The position numbers and the translations under genes are program-made. From Asterella californica (Eukaryota; Streptophyta; Marchantiopsida; Marchantiales; Aytoniaceae), in NCBI GenBank assembly GCA_036924285.1, contig JAYKYS010000136.1:1-64000 (forward strand): a stretch of 64,000 nt of DNA, given 5' to 3'. A model generated the notes under the pieces. The model was not told where the DNA came from, did no database searches, and saw only the letters and a list, made by a program, of their open reading frames with translations. Below are positions 37,205 to 50,069 of this stretch, one piece after another; within the stretch, counting starts at the first letter, position 1, and each line of letters starts with the position of its first letter.

Positions 37205-38772
37205 TTGCAAACATACAATATGCTGGAAGCGATGACCGCCTGGCCAAACTCAGACCTGCACTACGGCGAGCCGAACTTCGGATCTCCAGCTCCCAGCACT
37301 GCAGGTCTCAGGCGTTTACATTTCCTCCGCAGCATCAGAAGCCCTCAGCAAACGGCACGCCAACTCATAGCAACGAACATTCCAGGGACAAAGCGCATTT
37401 ACCCCTGACACCTCCTGCAAACGATGCCGCCACACAAACGCAAGCTTCTGTATCACCGCCCAGCGAGCAGCTATCTGATTCGACAGACTCGGAGGCCACG
37501 CTAGCGGAAGAACGGTCACAGCAAGCAGAACCATTGTTGCAGGATGATCAACATCGCTTCACGATGTATCCCATAAAGTAGGGTGTGGTGTTGACAGCCA
37601 CTGCAAACACCCCACACCACTGCGCTGAGCCACAATTGGCTTTGCAGGAATCCAGAGATTTTCGAAATGTATAAGAAGGCAGTTGCCAGTTTCTGGAGTG
37701 TGGAGGAGGTTGACCTGTCTCAGGATGCTAGAGACTGGGAGCGTCTCACAGGTCCTGTATCTGTTATTACTGTGCGGTCATTGCCTCAAAGCCAAGGCTA
37801 GTGTAATTTTGGATGAGCTGCCGTCTGACATAATCTGTTTGGTGTTGCAGATGACGAAAAACACTTCATCACACATGTTTTGGCATTCTTTGCAGCCTCT
37901 GATGGCATTGTTCTGGAGAACTTAGCTGTCAGATTTATGCAAGGTATGGGTATCCCTTGGTTGCAAGCTGAAGAAAAGGCATGTAGTGGCATAAATCTGG
38001 CGATGGCTGATATTTCATAATGTCATGCAGATGTCCAGCTGGCAGAGGCAAGAGCGTTTTATGGCTTCCAGATAGCAATTGAGAATGTTCATAGCGAAAT
38101 GTACAGCCTCCTGCTTGATCACTTTGTTCGTGATGCTGCTCAGCGGCAGCACCTGTTTCAAGCCATACATACAGTCCCGTGTGTCAAGCACAAGGCAGAA
38201 TGGGCAATGCGATGGATTGGCAGCAGCACCAGCTTTGCTGAAAGGCTAGTAGGTTTTGCATGTGTGGAAGGCATTCACTTCAGCGGTAGCTTCTGTTCCA
38301 TTTTCTGGCTCAAGAAGCGAGGTCTGATGCCTGGCCTGACTTTCAGCAACGAGTTGATCAGCCGGGATGAGGGATTGCACACAGATTTTGCCTGCCTACT
38401 TTACAACCAGCTTCAGCATAAGCTGCCACAGGAGACAGTACACACCATAGTTGGGGATGCAGTCAGGCTTGAGCATGAATTCTGTTGTGAAGCCCTCAGT
38501 TGCTCACTGGTTGGCATGAACAAAGAGCTCATGTCCCAGTACATCAACTTTGTTGCGGACCGACTACTGGTGGAGCTGGGCTATGAGAAGCTGTACAATG
38601 CTAGCAATCCTTTTGACTGGATGGAGATGATTTCACTTCAAGGCAAGACCAATTTTTTTGAGCGCCGAGTTGGTGACTACCAGCGAGCAGGGGTTATGGC
38701 TGGTCTCCACCTGGACAGGACAATGGTCAGGGCAAGTTTGACCATATTTTCACTTTAGATGCAGACTTTTAA
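37205..38772 (+). CDS. ribonucleoside-diphosphate reductase small subunit (class Ia R2)
   Basis: R2 holds the diferric-tyrosyl radical cofactor for dNTP synthesis. Exons after the first are 37648-37751, 37851-37943 and 38031-38772. The first exon ends RFTMYPIK at about 37577, but its start codon is unresolved: the visible ATGs near 37220 are in another frame. Metal and radical residues are seen in [38 protein letters not shown] (radical Tyr), EGIHFSGSF and RDEGLHTDF. The frame breaks by one base at about 38711-38714, after VMAGLH. In the next frame the conserved tail runs [13 protein letters not shown] to a TAA at 38770-38772. That heptapeptide-like tail docks R2 on the large subunit, so the shifted frame is clearly the real one. 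Confidence 0.95.
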
Positions 38773-39290
38773 CTTGCAGGCCTCCACATTGCTGTCAAAG
38801 TCAATGAATGCATACATGCAGTCTGCACTGCAAAGTGACATGTGTTTGCTTGATGCTATGCGCAAGTATAACAGTGTTTGTAGTTTGCAATTCAACTGTA
38901 TTCTGACTCCTGGTGCGTCCATTAGAGTTTTGACGACGTTTTGACTTCTTTACTATGTCTGCTTTTCTGTTTACTTAGAGACAGGCTAGCTCGAGGTTCT
39001 GTCCACAGGCGAAACCCACTTCGAAACCAAGAGGCAAGCAACGCATGAAAAGCGTTCTAAAGTTACTCTTGTTAATCGTGCTGAATCTTTCAGTGAACAG
39101 GACGTCGTGATCCAAATTTGATCAATGCCTTGGCGGAGGAATAGGTGCTCATGCTTCTTTATTCCTCCACACAATATATGGACATTGTGGCTGCAAAACC
39201 ACTAATGCATGTTCACCAACATCAGAGTCAATACCTCCTAAATGGCGATCCTGTACTGTTAGGCATGCCACAGGCGCCAACACCACCCAG

Positions 39291-42200
39291 CTATTGTCTA
39301 CAAGCCAACAACACTCGACTAGTGAAGGTCGAGCTGCGATGAAGATGCTGTGCCTTGCTGATCACATCCGTCACAACCAAGGGCTTGTGGATAGCTGCGC
39401 TTTCCAGAACACTACACACAGCCTCCTGAACTGCAGGGTCCACATCATCCATATGGATAAGCATGCCATTGATGAAATATGTGACATTGGTATCATCCAA
39501 CGTTGGTCCCATGCTTTGCACAAAAGTGTTCAGCGCTTGACACATGTTTACCCTGACTGTATTGCTGCTGTCATCCAGCCTCTTGAGCAGCTCAGGGTAT
39601 ATCATGCGACACTGCTCATAGGTCAGAGTGTCTCCTGCTGACAAAAGCAGATAATACATTCCACTGCAGGCAGCCAGGCGTGTGTCTACAAAATACTCCT
39701 CCTCGAGGCTCTGGAACATCATGGGCAGCAGACTGTCACCAGTCAGCATGACTTGCAGCTGTTTGCCTTGCAGGAGACGCTGTGCAAATACAGTGCTCAT
39801 AGCTGTCATGGCAGCAAAGCGTACGGCTGCAGCTGCCTTGCCAGCTCTCCATACTAGGGCTGGAAGGAGTGCCTGGCTGGCTAACTGCTCAGCCAAAGGG
39901 CCTGCAAAAGCTTTTGCCTGATCTTCATTTGCAAGCACCTGCTCTAACAGCTGGAGCAGGCGAATACGCAAAGCTGGATCCCTGCAGACATTCCATTACC
40001 CTTTCAGCTGCAGATATGCAAATGTGGCAAGATGCAAGTGCAGCTGGCAGCAGTACATGCATCATGACATAGGTGGTGTAACTGATGCAACTGAGTCGGC
40101 ACCAAGAGCTAGTGCCTCAAGCAACATTGTGCTGGGCTGCAAAGGCACTGCCCATTGCTTCCATGTCAGTGGCCAAACCAGCAGCTTAAGGTCTTTCCGG
40201 TAATTGCAGCAGTACCTGACCATGTGACTCTATCCTTGGCTGGGATAGGTGACTCAGATAGCTGTAATTGCCATGTGGCAGGAACAAAAGAAACACTGTA
40301 AATGCCCAGTGACATATACGGGCAGTACTCACCTATCTGGATCTTGCAGAGCAGTGCTAATGACGCACAAAGCGTGTGGCAATAGCTGCTGCAGGGTATG
40401 GCTCAGGCATTTGAGCAACAGGACACTGAAGACTTGACAATCAGGAGTGTGAGACATCCAGTCTTCTGCATGCTGCACAAAACATACAACAGCTCAGAAA
40501 CAGAGCAGGTTACAGGTTGCAAGAATGCATGCGCAAGCAAAGTGAAGCAAGAAAGCACAAGGCTTGAGGCTGTGACTACACGACAAGATTGAAGTACACG
40601 CAACATGTGAGTATGCTGATGATTCGTAAAAGGTTTTATGCCAGATTGCATAAAGCATGCCATTATTTTAGCATTGATTCATCTGAAAATGTCATGTGGG
40701 ATGGGTTCTTACCTGAGTGACATCATTGATGAGAGCAGGTGCATGCATGGCAGCTAGATCAGCACTGCTGCTCAAGCCACAGGCAGCAGCCAGGCGGTCA
40801 CTGGCAGCAGCTGCCTGGGAAGCCAGGGCTGGAGAGCTGTCATCAGCTTGCAGTTGCAATAGCAGCAACCACAGCTGTTTGCTCACTGAGCTGCATCCAG
40901 ATCCTGCATGCGTGCAACATGCTATGCGAGCGAAGACAAAGACAGGACAATCATGATGCCCCTTTGTACACTGCAGAAGCATGCAACTTGGCGTAGAACA
41001 TCCGCAAACACGAGAGCGGTAAAAGTTATGCTGTGGTCTGCCCTTTGCACAGGTTGTCTGTCCTGACAGCGGGCACATGTACTGACCTGCAAGCGTGATT
41101 GTGTTGAAGATAACTGCAAGCAGCTGCTGCTGTGCTGGTTCCTGGTCGACACCACGCACTGCATTGCTGCACAGCGCATTGACCAACAAAGCCAATTGCT
41201 CACACTGAACGTCCTGTTGCACCACACCTGCACCAGCACTATGTTTCAAGCCTCAACCAAGCAGCTGTTCACCCAACCACTGTGAACAATGAGTGCATCT
41301 AAGTCAAGACTAATATCTGGGACAACAAGTGGCCCACCAGACAGACATGCGGAGCACACAGCATGATGCAGCATGATGCTGAGAAGCAGGGCTTCCAGCA
41401 TTTAATCAAAGCTGTGCCGAGTACAACAGTGAAGCTGACAAAAGCAAGGCAGCCGATGGCTTACCTGCAGCATACAACATTGCAGAAAGGACAACTAGGG
41501 CATTGACCCTTGTAGTCAGAGAAGCTTGAGGCGCTGCTACTGTGTCCACCATGAGGGGCAGCCAGTGCCCCATCTGTGTGAAAGCCCCTAAAACCTGCTT
41601 GCAACTGCAATTCAGATGCCGCTACATGCTGCATATACTGGTGAAAAGCTTAATCTTTGCTTTGACAACCAAACAGAGTACATTTGCCAGCAACATTACA
41701 GCAGCGCAATAGCAGTCCAGCAGATAACACAGAGGCATTTGACTGAGCAGCCAAGTAGGCAGGCACAGACATGTGACTCGGTATGACACAGTGGAGTTTA
41801 CTCTGAGAAACAGGATGAAGCATATGACAGACCTGTGCGCATTGCACTACATACTGCGCCACCTGGGCATCTTCATCTCCGGCAGCACTGCACAATGGGT
41901 TGAGGAGGTGTGGCAGGTGGGCCGAGACAGCTGCCCCTGAGAGCAGCAGCACAGAGTGCAAGCATCTGGATGCATTGAGCCTGAGGGATGTGGTCCACTC
42001 CCTCAAGTCAGCCACGATGGGGGGCAGGATGGTCTGCAGGATGTCTTGTATCAGGGCCTGCGTAGCTGCTGGTGGCTCACTCTGCACAGTGCACCCAACA
42101 CTTGCTCGGTATTATCAAGAGTGACAGAACTGACGTTGCTGACATTGTCTGACAACGCCTGACAGTGCTCACAGCTGCTGTTTGGTGCTGCATTTACCAG

Positions 42201-44807
42201 CGCAGTCAATGTGTAAACAGCTGTTGTGTAGGCTTGCACAATGTAAAGGCTTCCTTGTGGTCACCTGAAATGGGTGAGTGAAGCCAGGAGGCCACGAGAG
42301 GGACGCATCTGATGATGACGAGGCTGACTCATTGCTGCTCAAACGCTCCTTGTCAGCCTGGACCAGGAATCAAGTGTTGAATGACATGATAAGACAAATT
42401 GTCTGCCAGCCAAAAAAGGAAGAGTGAAAGGCAACATTTGCAGAGATGCAGCCGTGTCAGTGACAACCTTTGCCTGGACATGTGCAAAGTGGCATTGTTG
42501 TCACTTCAACTTGCAACTGATGTGTTGCAGCAGGCAATGCATGCTAAGCCTGATGTGAGCTCGTTGCAGTGCCTTGCAAGTACAGCAACATGTTTGCAAG
42601 TACAGCAGCAGAATATATGTCATGCACCAGGAGATGCCTGGGAATGCTGATGCGATGACAACAGATGACAAAAGACCTCAAGAGGTGCACGACATTGGAA
42701 CAGCATAGCGGACACTAACGGGAAGCGATGTTGCAAGTCCTATGCATGTTTATAGTACCTCTGTCAGCATGCAGCCCATGTTCTGGAGTGGGTATGAATG
42801 CATGTAAGCAGGCATGCTTAGCGATTGCATGTACTGACCCAACTTGATCTAGTGACGATTGCTTTCAGGTCAGTTAGGTTAGCCAAGTTCATTATTGACA
42901 TCAGGCCCTTACAGGAAAGCTTCCTGTGAGCAGGAATAATCTCCCAAGGCAGGGTGTAAGCAGCAAAACCTGATATGCGGCACTGGTTGCTTGGATGGCC
43001 TGATGCCTTTCTCCAACTTGGTTCAAGCAGGCCATGATGGTGTCTCTGATGCCCTGGGCCTCATCAGTCAATCCGAGTAGTAAGACGGGCAGCAGGTGCA
43101 CCGTGAAAGCCCTGCAGCGAGCCACTCTAGGCTTCGTGCATTGAAGGTGCCTTGATGACAGCACGAGTCAGCAAGAGCAACAGCAGGTACTCATGCTGTC
43201 ACCAGCGGGAGAGACTGACCTGTGTAGGCCAGCTGACATCTCATGCTGCATAGCTTGACTTTCGGTCTGCCTGCAAATCAATGTGAGCTTGAGTATGTAT
43301 CACCTGACTTACCGGATTTCAAAGTGAGAAAACTTCAGGACAAAAGTACAGTGCACAAACAAGCTGTCATGAGCCCAGACCTTGAAGCTCCAAGCCAGCC
43401 AGCTACATTGGTGAAGCACTGCTGTTTTACTGCATGAGATCTATCAGAGACAAGGGGCTTCACTGCGGGAGCTATCATATCCACCAAAGACTTCTCACTC
43501 ACACCCTGCACACAATGCCAGTGTTCTGCGGCACAGCTGCTTCTTAGCATGCAAACGGCGTAATGGCACCTGTGTTCAGAACTTGCACAACAGCCTCACA
43601 ACAGCTACATACCTTGTTGACAAGGGTGTCAAGTGCAGCCAGAGAGGATGCCCGCACCCGGGAATGCTGATGGCTGAGGTTGGGAAGAAGACTAGGAAGC
43701 ATGGCATCGTGCTGAGAGCAAACAGCGTCTCCAGGCATTTGCTTGCACAGATTGGTTATTGCATTACAGGCTGCCTGCAGCACAAGGTGCTTGTGACGGT
43801 CACAAACTTGCTTTGCCTGTCCCATGTGCCACATTGTATTCCTTCATGCAATCTGTTGGGTACCCAAACATACAAAGTCACACAGGCAGAGCAGCCAGCT
43901 GTGTCACCTTTTTGATATCGTGAAAAGGATCCTCAAGAGCTCTGCAGACCACCTTAACAACCAGTGTGAGGTATGGCAACAGCCCTGACCCACTGTGCTG
44001 TATGACAGGGCCTGCAATGAGCTTTGTGATTGCAAGACGCAGCTCTTCGCTAGGCTCAACTACAGGGACTTCGCCCATCCTGTCTGTCAGGGCTGGCATC
44101 AAGCAAGACAGCAAGGCTGCAGGGTCTGGCAAGTGCTCTGCTGCCGAGGTGAAGAAAGTCACAGCCCCTTCACGGCATTTCTCTACGGGATCTGCTAAAA
44201 GCCTTGCCATAGGTACCAGCACGCTGCTGCAGATGACTTGCTACACAAACATGCCACAGTTGTTACGGTTCTGTGAAATGGAGTCAATTGCAGGTAACAT
44301 AGCCCTGACCTGCAGTAGCTGCATGTCTTGAGCTTGGGTGTCTGCAAAAAGCTTGCGCTGCAGCTGACCAACCTGCATACCACAAGTTTCTTTTTGCTTG
44401 TTGCGCCAAGATGGTTTACATACATCACAACCTGCATGCTGCATCAATGTGGCTTACTGAATTGCGTCTGACAGATCTGTCCTGATCTTTCAGGCAGTTT
44501 ATATCCCTCTGGATGCCTGCCTGCAAAATTACAAAAAATACTCGATGACCCAGTTTTGGCGCTATCGACAGCAGTGGCAAAATACCTGCAGTCCTTGCTG
44601 GTCTGGAAAAGCAGCTGCAACCTGGGTCGCTGGAACAGGAGTGTGAGCAGCTGCAAGTGCAGCTGAAGGTGCTGATACGCTGGAAGACTTCGTTGGCAGT
44701 GTACGTGAATATGTCGTCAAGCCGGGTATATCGCTGAGCCCGGAAAGGGAGGCCTTGCTGGTCTTTTTAGCATTCAGCTGCCGCCAAAAATGGTCTACGT
44801 TTGCCAT
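39291..44807 (-). CDS. DNAAF5: dynein axonemal assembly factor 5 (HEATR2-like HEAT-repeat protein)
   Basis: DNAAF5 is a cytoplasmic HEAT-repeat factor needed to preassemble axonemal dynein arms. A first exon from 44807 (MANVDHFWRQLNAKK) has a Ser/Ala-rich tail and ends at a GTATTT donor. The next exon (about 44461-44545) has the family N-terminal motif IQRDINCLKDQDRSVRRNS. Later exons carry MARLLADPVEKCREGAV with EVPVVEPSEELRLAITK (43920-44220), VRASSLAALDTLVNK, SEKSLVDMIAPAVKPLVSD, LLPVLLLGLTDEAQGIRD, ILPPIVADLREWTTSLRLNA (about 42030) and the last exon MLIHMDDVDPAVQEAVCSVL, ending at 39291. Motifs follow the HEATR2 order from end to end. Internal junctions between 40 and 43 kb are only approximate. 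Other HEAT-repeat proteins (importins) are less likely because of the N-terminal and EPSEELR motifs. Confidence 0.78.
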
Positions 44808-45340
44808 AGCGACAAGCAGTATGATCTCCCGTCACGACAAATGTACACACTGCATAAGGTCTACACGCGCGCCTGTTCAAGTTCGAGGCTACGAGATACA
44901 CAGATCCCCCTCCTCTGCGTCTGCCGCATTGCCAGCAGCAGAGTCAGGATCTTGCTAAGCTTCTGGGCAGGTGTCCTTGCAGAGCTTACGCCGTCTGCTG
45001 CTTGTGCGACTCATTGTGAAAGCAGTCACCTCCAAGACCAAATTACGAGTAGCACGTAAATCTCTGTCGTTAATTGCTCGTACAAGCAGACAATCAGGCC
45101 ATGGCACGAGGTTAACAGCAACATTGCTGCAAGGAGATAAAGAATGAAAGCTAGGGACAGTTTGAAACATGAATAAGGTGACATTGCGATCGGGTTGCCG
45201 CTTGCCATCAAGCTAGGTTGCAAGCTGGTACTGTTTGCCGTCGCTTTTTGGGTCTATACCTCTTGGCGTCGCAAACAGCGAGCCTCCACTTCATCTTAGT
45301 GGTGCTGAACTGATCTGGATTCGGTTGAGAGCTACCTGCA
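44808..45340. promoter_or_regulatory. divergent upstream region, DNAAF5 / DRP5A-like dynamin
   Basis: About 530 bp separates the two start codons, which point away from each other. No TATA box or named motif was identified. The stretch must hold both core promoters if both starts are right. Confidence 0.5.
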
Positions 45341-48300
45341 ATGGCAACAGCTATGGAGCACGACTTGTACGACAACGCTGATGCAAAAATACGTTACGAG
45401 GCTTACAGGTGCGAATTTTTGCGATATGAAGCTTACAGGTGGGAGGCTTGCTGAGGTTGCCTGGGCCACATGATAACACACCTGCGCCTGTTGCACGAGG
45501 GTACATCATGGACAACCTGAGGAATGTTTTCATGACAGTGTGATTACACACCATCTGTCATTTGATATGCAGCCGACTCCAGGCTGCAGCTGTGGCACAT
45601 GGGGAAAGTCTGCCAATTCCAGAAATTGTTGCCATTGGAGGGCAGTCAGACGGCAAAAGCAGTCTTTTGGAAGCCTTCTTGGGATTTAGGTTCAACATAC
45701 GGTGCGCTTGCTGTGCTGCACTGAGTTGCTCACTACAGGACCTCCTTGCTTTACTGATAATCACATTCCATGCGTGAATCTGCACAATGCCTTAGGGAGG
45801 TTGAGATGGGAACTAGAAGGCCCCTCATCTGTCAGATGGTGCATGATCCTACTGCTCAGCAACCACGCTGCCGCATCCAAGATGAGGACTCTGAGGAGTA
45901 TGGCCCCCCAATCATGCCAGAGACAGCTGTTGCAGAAGAGATCAAACAGCGAACAGAGCAACACCTAAAGCAGATAGGGGGCACCGTCTCTGCAAAGCCA
46001 ATTGTGATGAGGGCTGAGTGAGTATGCAGCTGTCCATGCTCAGGTTCTGCAAGTTCTGTCATGTCAATGCAAATTCGCCTGAATTTGCACGATGCTTGCA
46101 GGTATGCTTATTCGCCAAATCTGACCATTGTCGACACACCTGGGTTCATCTTGAAGGTGAGCTGCAATTATCAAATTTACATCCAGATCTATTTTGGAAG
46201 CTGACCGTGTCAACCCTGACAGGCACGCAAGGGAGAAGCAGACACTACGCCAGATGACATCTTGAGCATGGTAAAAGCGCAAGCACAGCCACCTCATAGG
46301 TGAGCAGCAGTCATCTGCCGCAGGTGCACAACAATGCCACACTTCTCCTTGTTGGTATCAAACTGGTAGAGTGAGCACATGCTTTTCCAACACAGGTATT
46401 GTCCTGTTTGTGTACAGGTTGATTTTATTCCTGCAGCAGAGCAGTGTTGAATGGTGCAGTAGTCTTTGGATGCATGTCATTCAGGAAGTAGACCCAAACT
46501 TCCAGCGCACAGTAGGTCCTACTGCTCTCAGTGCAGCTCATCTGACAGTCCTGTATTCTTGATGCCTTGAGAGTGGTAGAAAGGCTGTTGTTGTTGCAGG
46601 TTGTGGTAGCCAGCAAGTTTGATAATCGTCTCAAAGAGTTTGCAGAACGCTGGGAGGTAGACAGATATCTATCGGCCACCGGGTACCTTCATCCAAACGC
46701 AAAGCCCTTCTTTGTGGCACTACCAAAGGTAACATCACCTCCAGGCACTTGCTGCAATACTGATGCTGCACAAAGCATGTCTGTCCCTGTCAAGCTGTCT
46801 TGATTGGCCAGGGGCACCTTTGTCACAGGATCGTAGTCTGACTGCAAGCAGCGAGTGGCGGCATGCCATCCAGCAGGTGGACTCTGCTGTTTTGGGTCAT
46901 TTGCGGAATGAGGTGGCTGGTGGCTTTGACGAAGAACAATTTGGCAACCGCATTGGCTTCTCAAATCTCAAGATGTAGGTCTGCATGTCAGCCAAAGTTG
47001 CAAGGCATTGCAGTCGTGCAACTCAGGCATTCTTAGAATATGACAACCTCTTGAATGTTGCATGCGTAACTTGGTCCCTGGGTCTTCAATACTTACTCAG
47101 TTCACTGTTAGTCCAGCACAGTTTGGTGCAAAGCATCTGCATAAGGCTTTGACTAGTCTGAAACTGCATTTGCTCAAAGCGGCACAGGATGAGAAGTGAT
47201 GGAAGCGTAACTGCATTGTACACATTGCACGTTGATGACATATGCCCTCTCAGGTGGCTTGAGGAAGAGCTGGCCCGGAGATATAGAGATGCTGCTCCAG
47301 CCACTCTGGCACTGCTGCAGGAGCGCTGTGAAGGCGCTGCTGCTGAGCTTGTTGCTGCCGAGTCTCGATTGCAAGCTGCCGAGGATGTGACATCGTTGCG
47401 CAGGGCAGGTAACAACTGCCTTCAAGTCGCACACGCAAGCAACATGCTCCTCATGCAGCCCATACAGACTGAATGCAGCAAGTTCAGTGTTCACCGCCAC
47501 TGTGCTGGAGCTACATGCTGGGTAGGTCAGGCGTTTTGAGCAACACTTGTCATGAAGTCAAGTGTGCTGTGCCAAGACTTCAAGTGTATTGTGTAAACAA
47601 GTCAAGCGTGCAATGCAGCAATGCAGCATGTGTTTGCTTTGGCCAACCACGTCATAGCCTTGCTGAATGGGGCAACAGATCCTGACCCCTCCCAACATGG
47701 CATGACCACTGAAGAGGAGCGAGCCTCCAGCAGCAAGCCACAGGTCAGTCAGTATAGCAGTGCAACTTTATGCGTGCTGTTTCTGTAAGCGCTGGCTGTG
47801 ATGGTGCCAGTTATGCATCTACCATGCCGTGTTCATAATCAAAGCTGACAAGAAATATTGAGGCCATGGGCCGCCCCCACTCCCTTTCAATGTACAATGT
47901 TCACAATGATCATTAGGCTATAGGGAAGCCTGGGCAGACTGCCAGTCTCTCCAGACTCAAGGGCCTAATGACCACATCTTTTCTTTCAATGCTTGTCAGG
48001 CATGCACTTTCTCTGGGGTTTTGTGCAAAATTCTTGCTCCTGACAGTCAGCTCTCTGCAAGCTTTGCTAGATCCGCTATTCTATATCAAAACATGTCTCT
48101 TGCACCGCGTTGCTTGCAACTAAGCCAGTGTTGTACGTGCAGTGGCCGGCTGTGCATGGTCCTGTGAGGCCCCAGAATGCCAGCCTACGTTTGTATGGTG
48201 GAGCAGCCTTTGAGAGATGTTTAGATGAGTTTCAGGAGGCTGCTCATGTTGTGCAGTTCCCAAATGGTGAGCTTCAAGGGTAGTGGGCATATGTGTCTAT

Positions 48301-50069
48301 GCTTATTGTGACTATTCTGTCAGCGTCTAGTTTGTATTTGATGCTGCCAGGATCAGCTGTTTGCATGGCAACTTTTGATCAAGTGACGTTGACCGCTGCT
48401 GTAATATTAAGAATAACAAGGCTTTCCAGTGACAATAGCATATATGCCTTTACACCTTTGGCTGCTGTCTGCAGTTGCCAGGGACAAGGTAGCAAATGTA
48501 CTGCTAGCGAGCAAGGGCAGAGGCGCTTCCGAAGGTTCAGCTCATACAGCTCAGGATCTCGCTCGCAGCATAGCCAGAGAGCTGCTTGGTCCCTTGTTGG
48601 AGACAGCTTGCAGCAGACTAGCCAGCCTGCTGCGCCATGCCTTCGACATCGCAGCAGACAGCCAACACCTTCTGCAGGGTACTCAATGCAAAAGCTATGA
48701 AACAAATCTGTATGCTGCTTAAGTGCTGCTGTGCAGATCCTTGTCGTTTGCTACTGGAAGATGGTTTTTGCATATTGTGGTACCTGGCATGCAGTGATCC
48801 TTTTTCCTGCCTGGCTTGCTTCACATACATGTATATTTTCCAAAGTCTGATCTCAGGCTTTGAGGTTGTGACATGGTTTGAAAACAGGACCTGACATGTT
48901 GATCTGCTGCAGACCCCAGCCATGATACCTTGCGGCCATATGTAGCTTTCCATGCAGCTCTACGCAGTGCATACCACAGCTTCATAGCTCACTTGGAGGA
49001 CAACTGCAAGAGTTTGATGCGCCATCATCTCCAGGCAGCCACATCAGAATTTGCAGTTTCAGCTATGGCAGGTCAGTGCTTGCATGCACATCCTCTGCAT
49101 GTGACCATGACTGTTTGGCTTTGCCTATGGCCAGTATTGCTCTTGTCTAGTTCTGACAAAGATGTGGACATGTACTGATGTGATGTGCTTCATTGCAGGT
49201 CTGGAAGACCTGCATATTGATGACAGAGCTGACAATGGTGCCACCAGTACATCTGGCGATGACTTGGAGAATGCTGATAGGGAACCAGTGCGTCCAAGGG
49301 AGTCAGTCATTGATAGGGAGCCTCTGAGGGAAAGCCAAATGACAGTGCCAGAAACGCCCAGCCCTGACACAATGGCAGGTGGCAAGGGTGCTGGGCGACG
49401 GAGAGACTTTTTACCAGGCCGCAATGCAGACAACCCTTCACCAACCAAAGCCAGGGGAAGGCAACAGCGAAACGCCACAGCTGCAAACATAAATAATGAC
49501 CAGGTCAAGAACAGCTACAGCACCATATGTGCTACTGCTGAGAAGATGTTCAACAGAATTCGGCAAGGAGTCACATGCCATGCTGCTCCTTCCAGCCTGA
49601 AGTCAGCTTTCCTTCAGCCCCTGTCTAGCAAGCTGGCAAGCCAAATCTCCATTGACTTGCTGGCCTGCACAGATGATGAGTTTATGGCCATGTTCACAGG
49701 TAAGCCAGTGGGCATGCCCTCCCTGGACATGGTGCAGGTACTTTCTTATATGATCCTCCTTCACATGCACTTCTGTTGCAGACTAGCATTTGTCATCAGT
49801 GTGGGCACCACGTGACACACTATTGCATTGACTGCATCACCAATCTTGTCTGCAGATAACCATTGCTTGCATAGTTGCTCGAAGAATGCCAAAAAACAGT
49901 GACAGATCTTCATGACATCCGCACTTATCCAATTCTGACTGAAGCCCATGTGTATACAGCTGCTGGAGCGGTTGCTGTGCTTGAGGCACGCAGGGATTCT
50001 TTGGCACGCAGAGTTGAAGGACTAGTCAGATGCAAAAATGAGTTTCAGGAATTGGCGAGATGCCTTTGA
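45341..50069 (+). CDS. dynamin-related GTPase, plant DRP5A-like
   Basis: Large GTPases of this branch act in membrane scission at the division plane; Arabidopsis DRP5A works in cytokinesis and the related ARC5 in chloroplast division. Fifteen exons join in phase to about 806 codons: 45341-45408, 45573-45701, 45796-46017, 46102-46156, 46223-46299, 46418-46511, 46600-46728, 46829-46974, 47254-47408, 47619-47743, 48143-48266, 48475-48678, 48913-49071, 49199-49737 and 49875-50069. The GTPase domain shows G1 (GGQSDGKSS), G2 region (MGTRRPL), G3 (DTPG) and G4 (SKFD). The stalk follows (PATLALLQERC, LYGGAAFERCLDEFQ). A ~90-residue charged, disordered insert (RGRQQRN region) precedes a GED-like helix ending LARRVEGLVRCKNEFQELARCL. 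No PH or proline-rich domain is present. The frame is intact. Confidence 0.92.

Noticed and set aside
38031..38760. R2 ending at the earlier stop near 38758
   Set aside because: That end loses the conserved C-terminal tail, which is present in the next frame; a one-base sequence error is more likely than a truncated protein.
49681..49700. Splice donor GTAAGC at about 49700 in the dynamin gene
   Set aside because: It looks strong, but using it shifts the frame into the last exon. The donor at 49738 keeps phase and gives the normal C-terminus.
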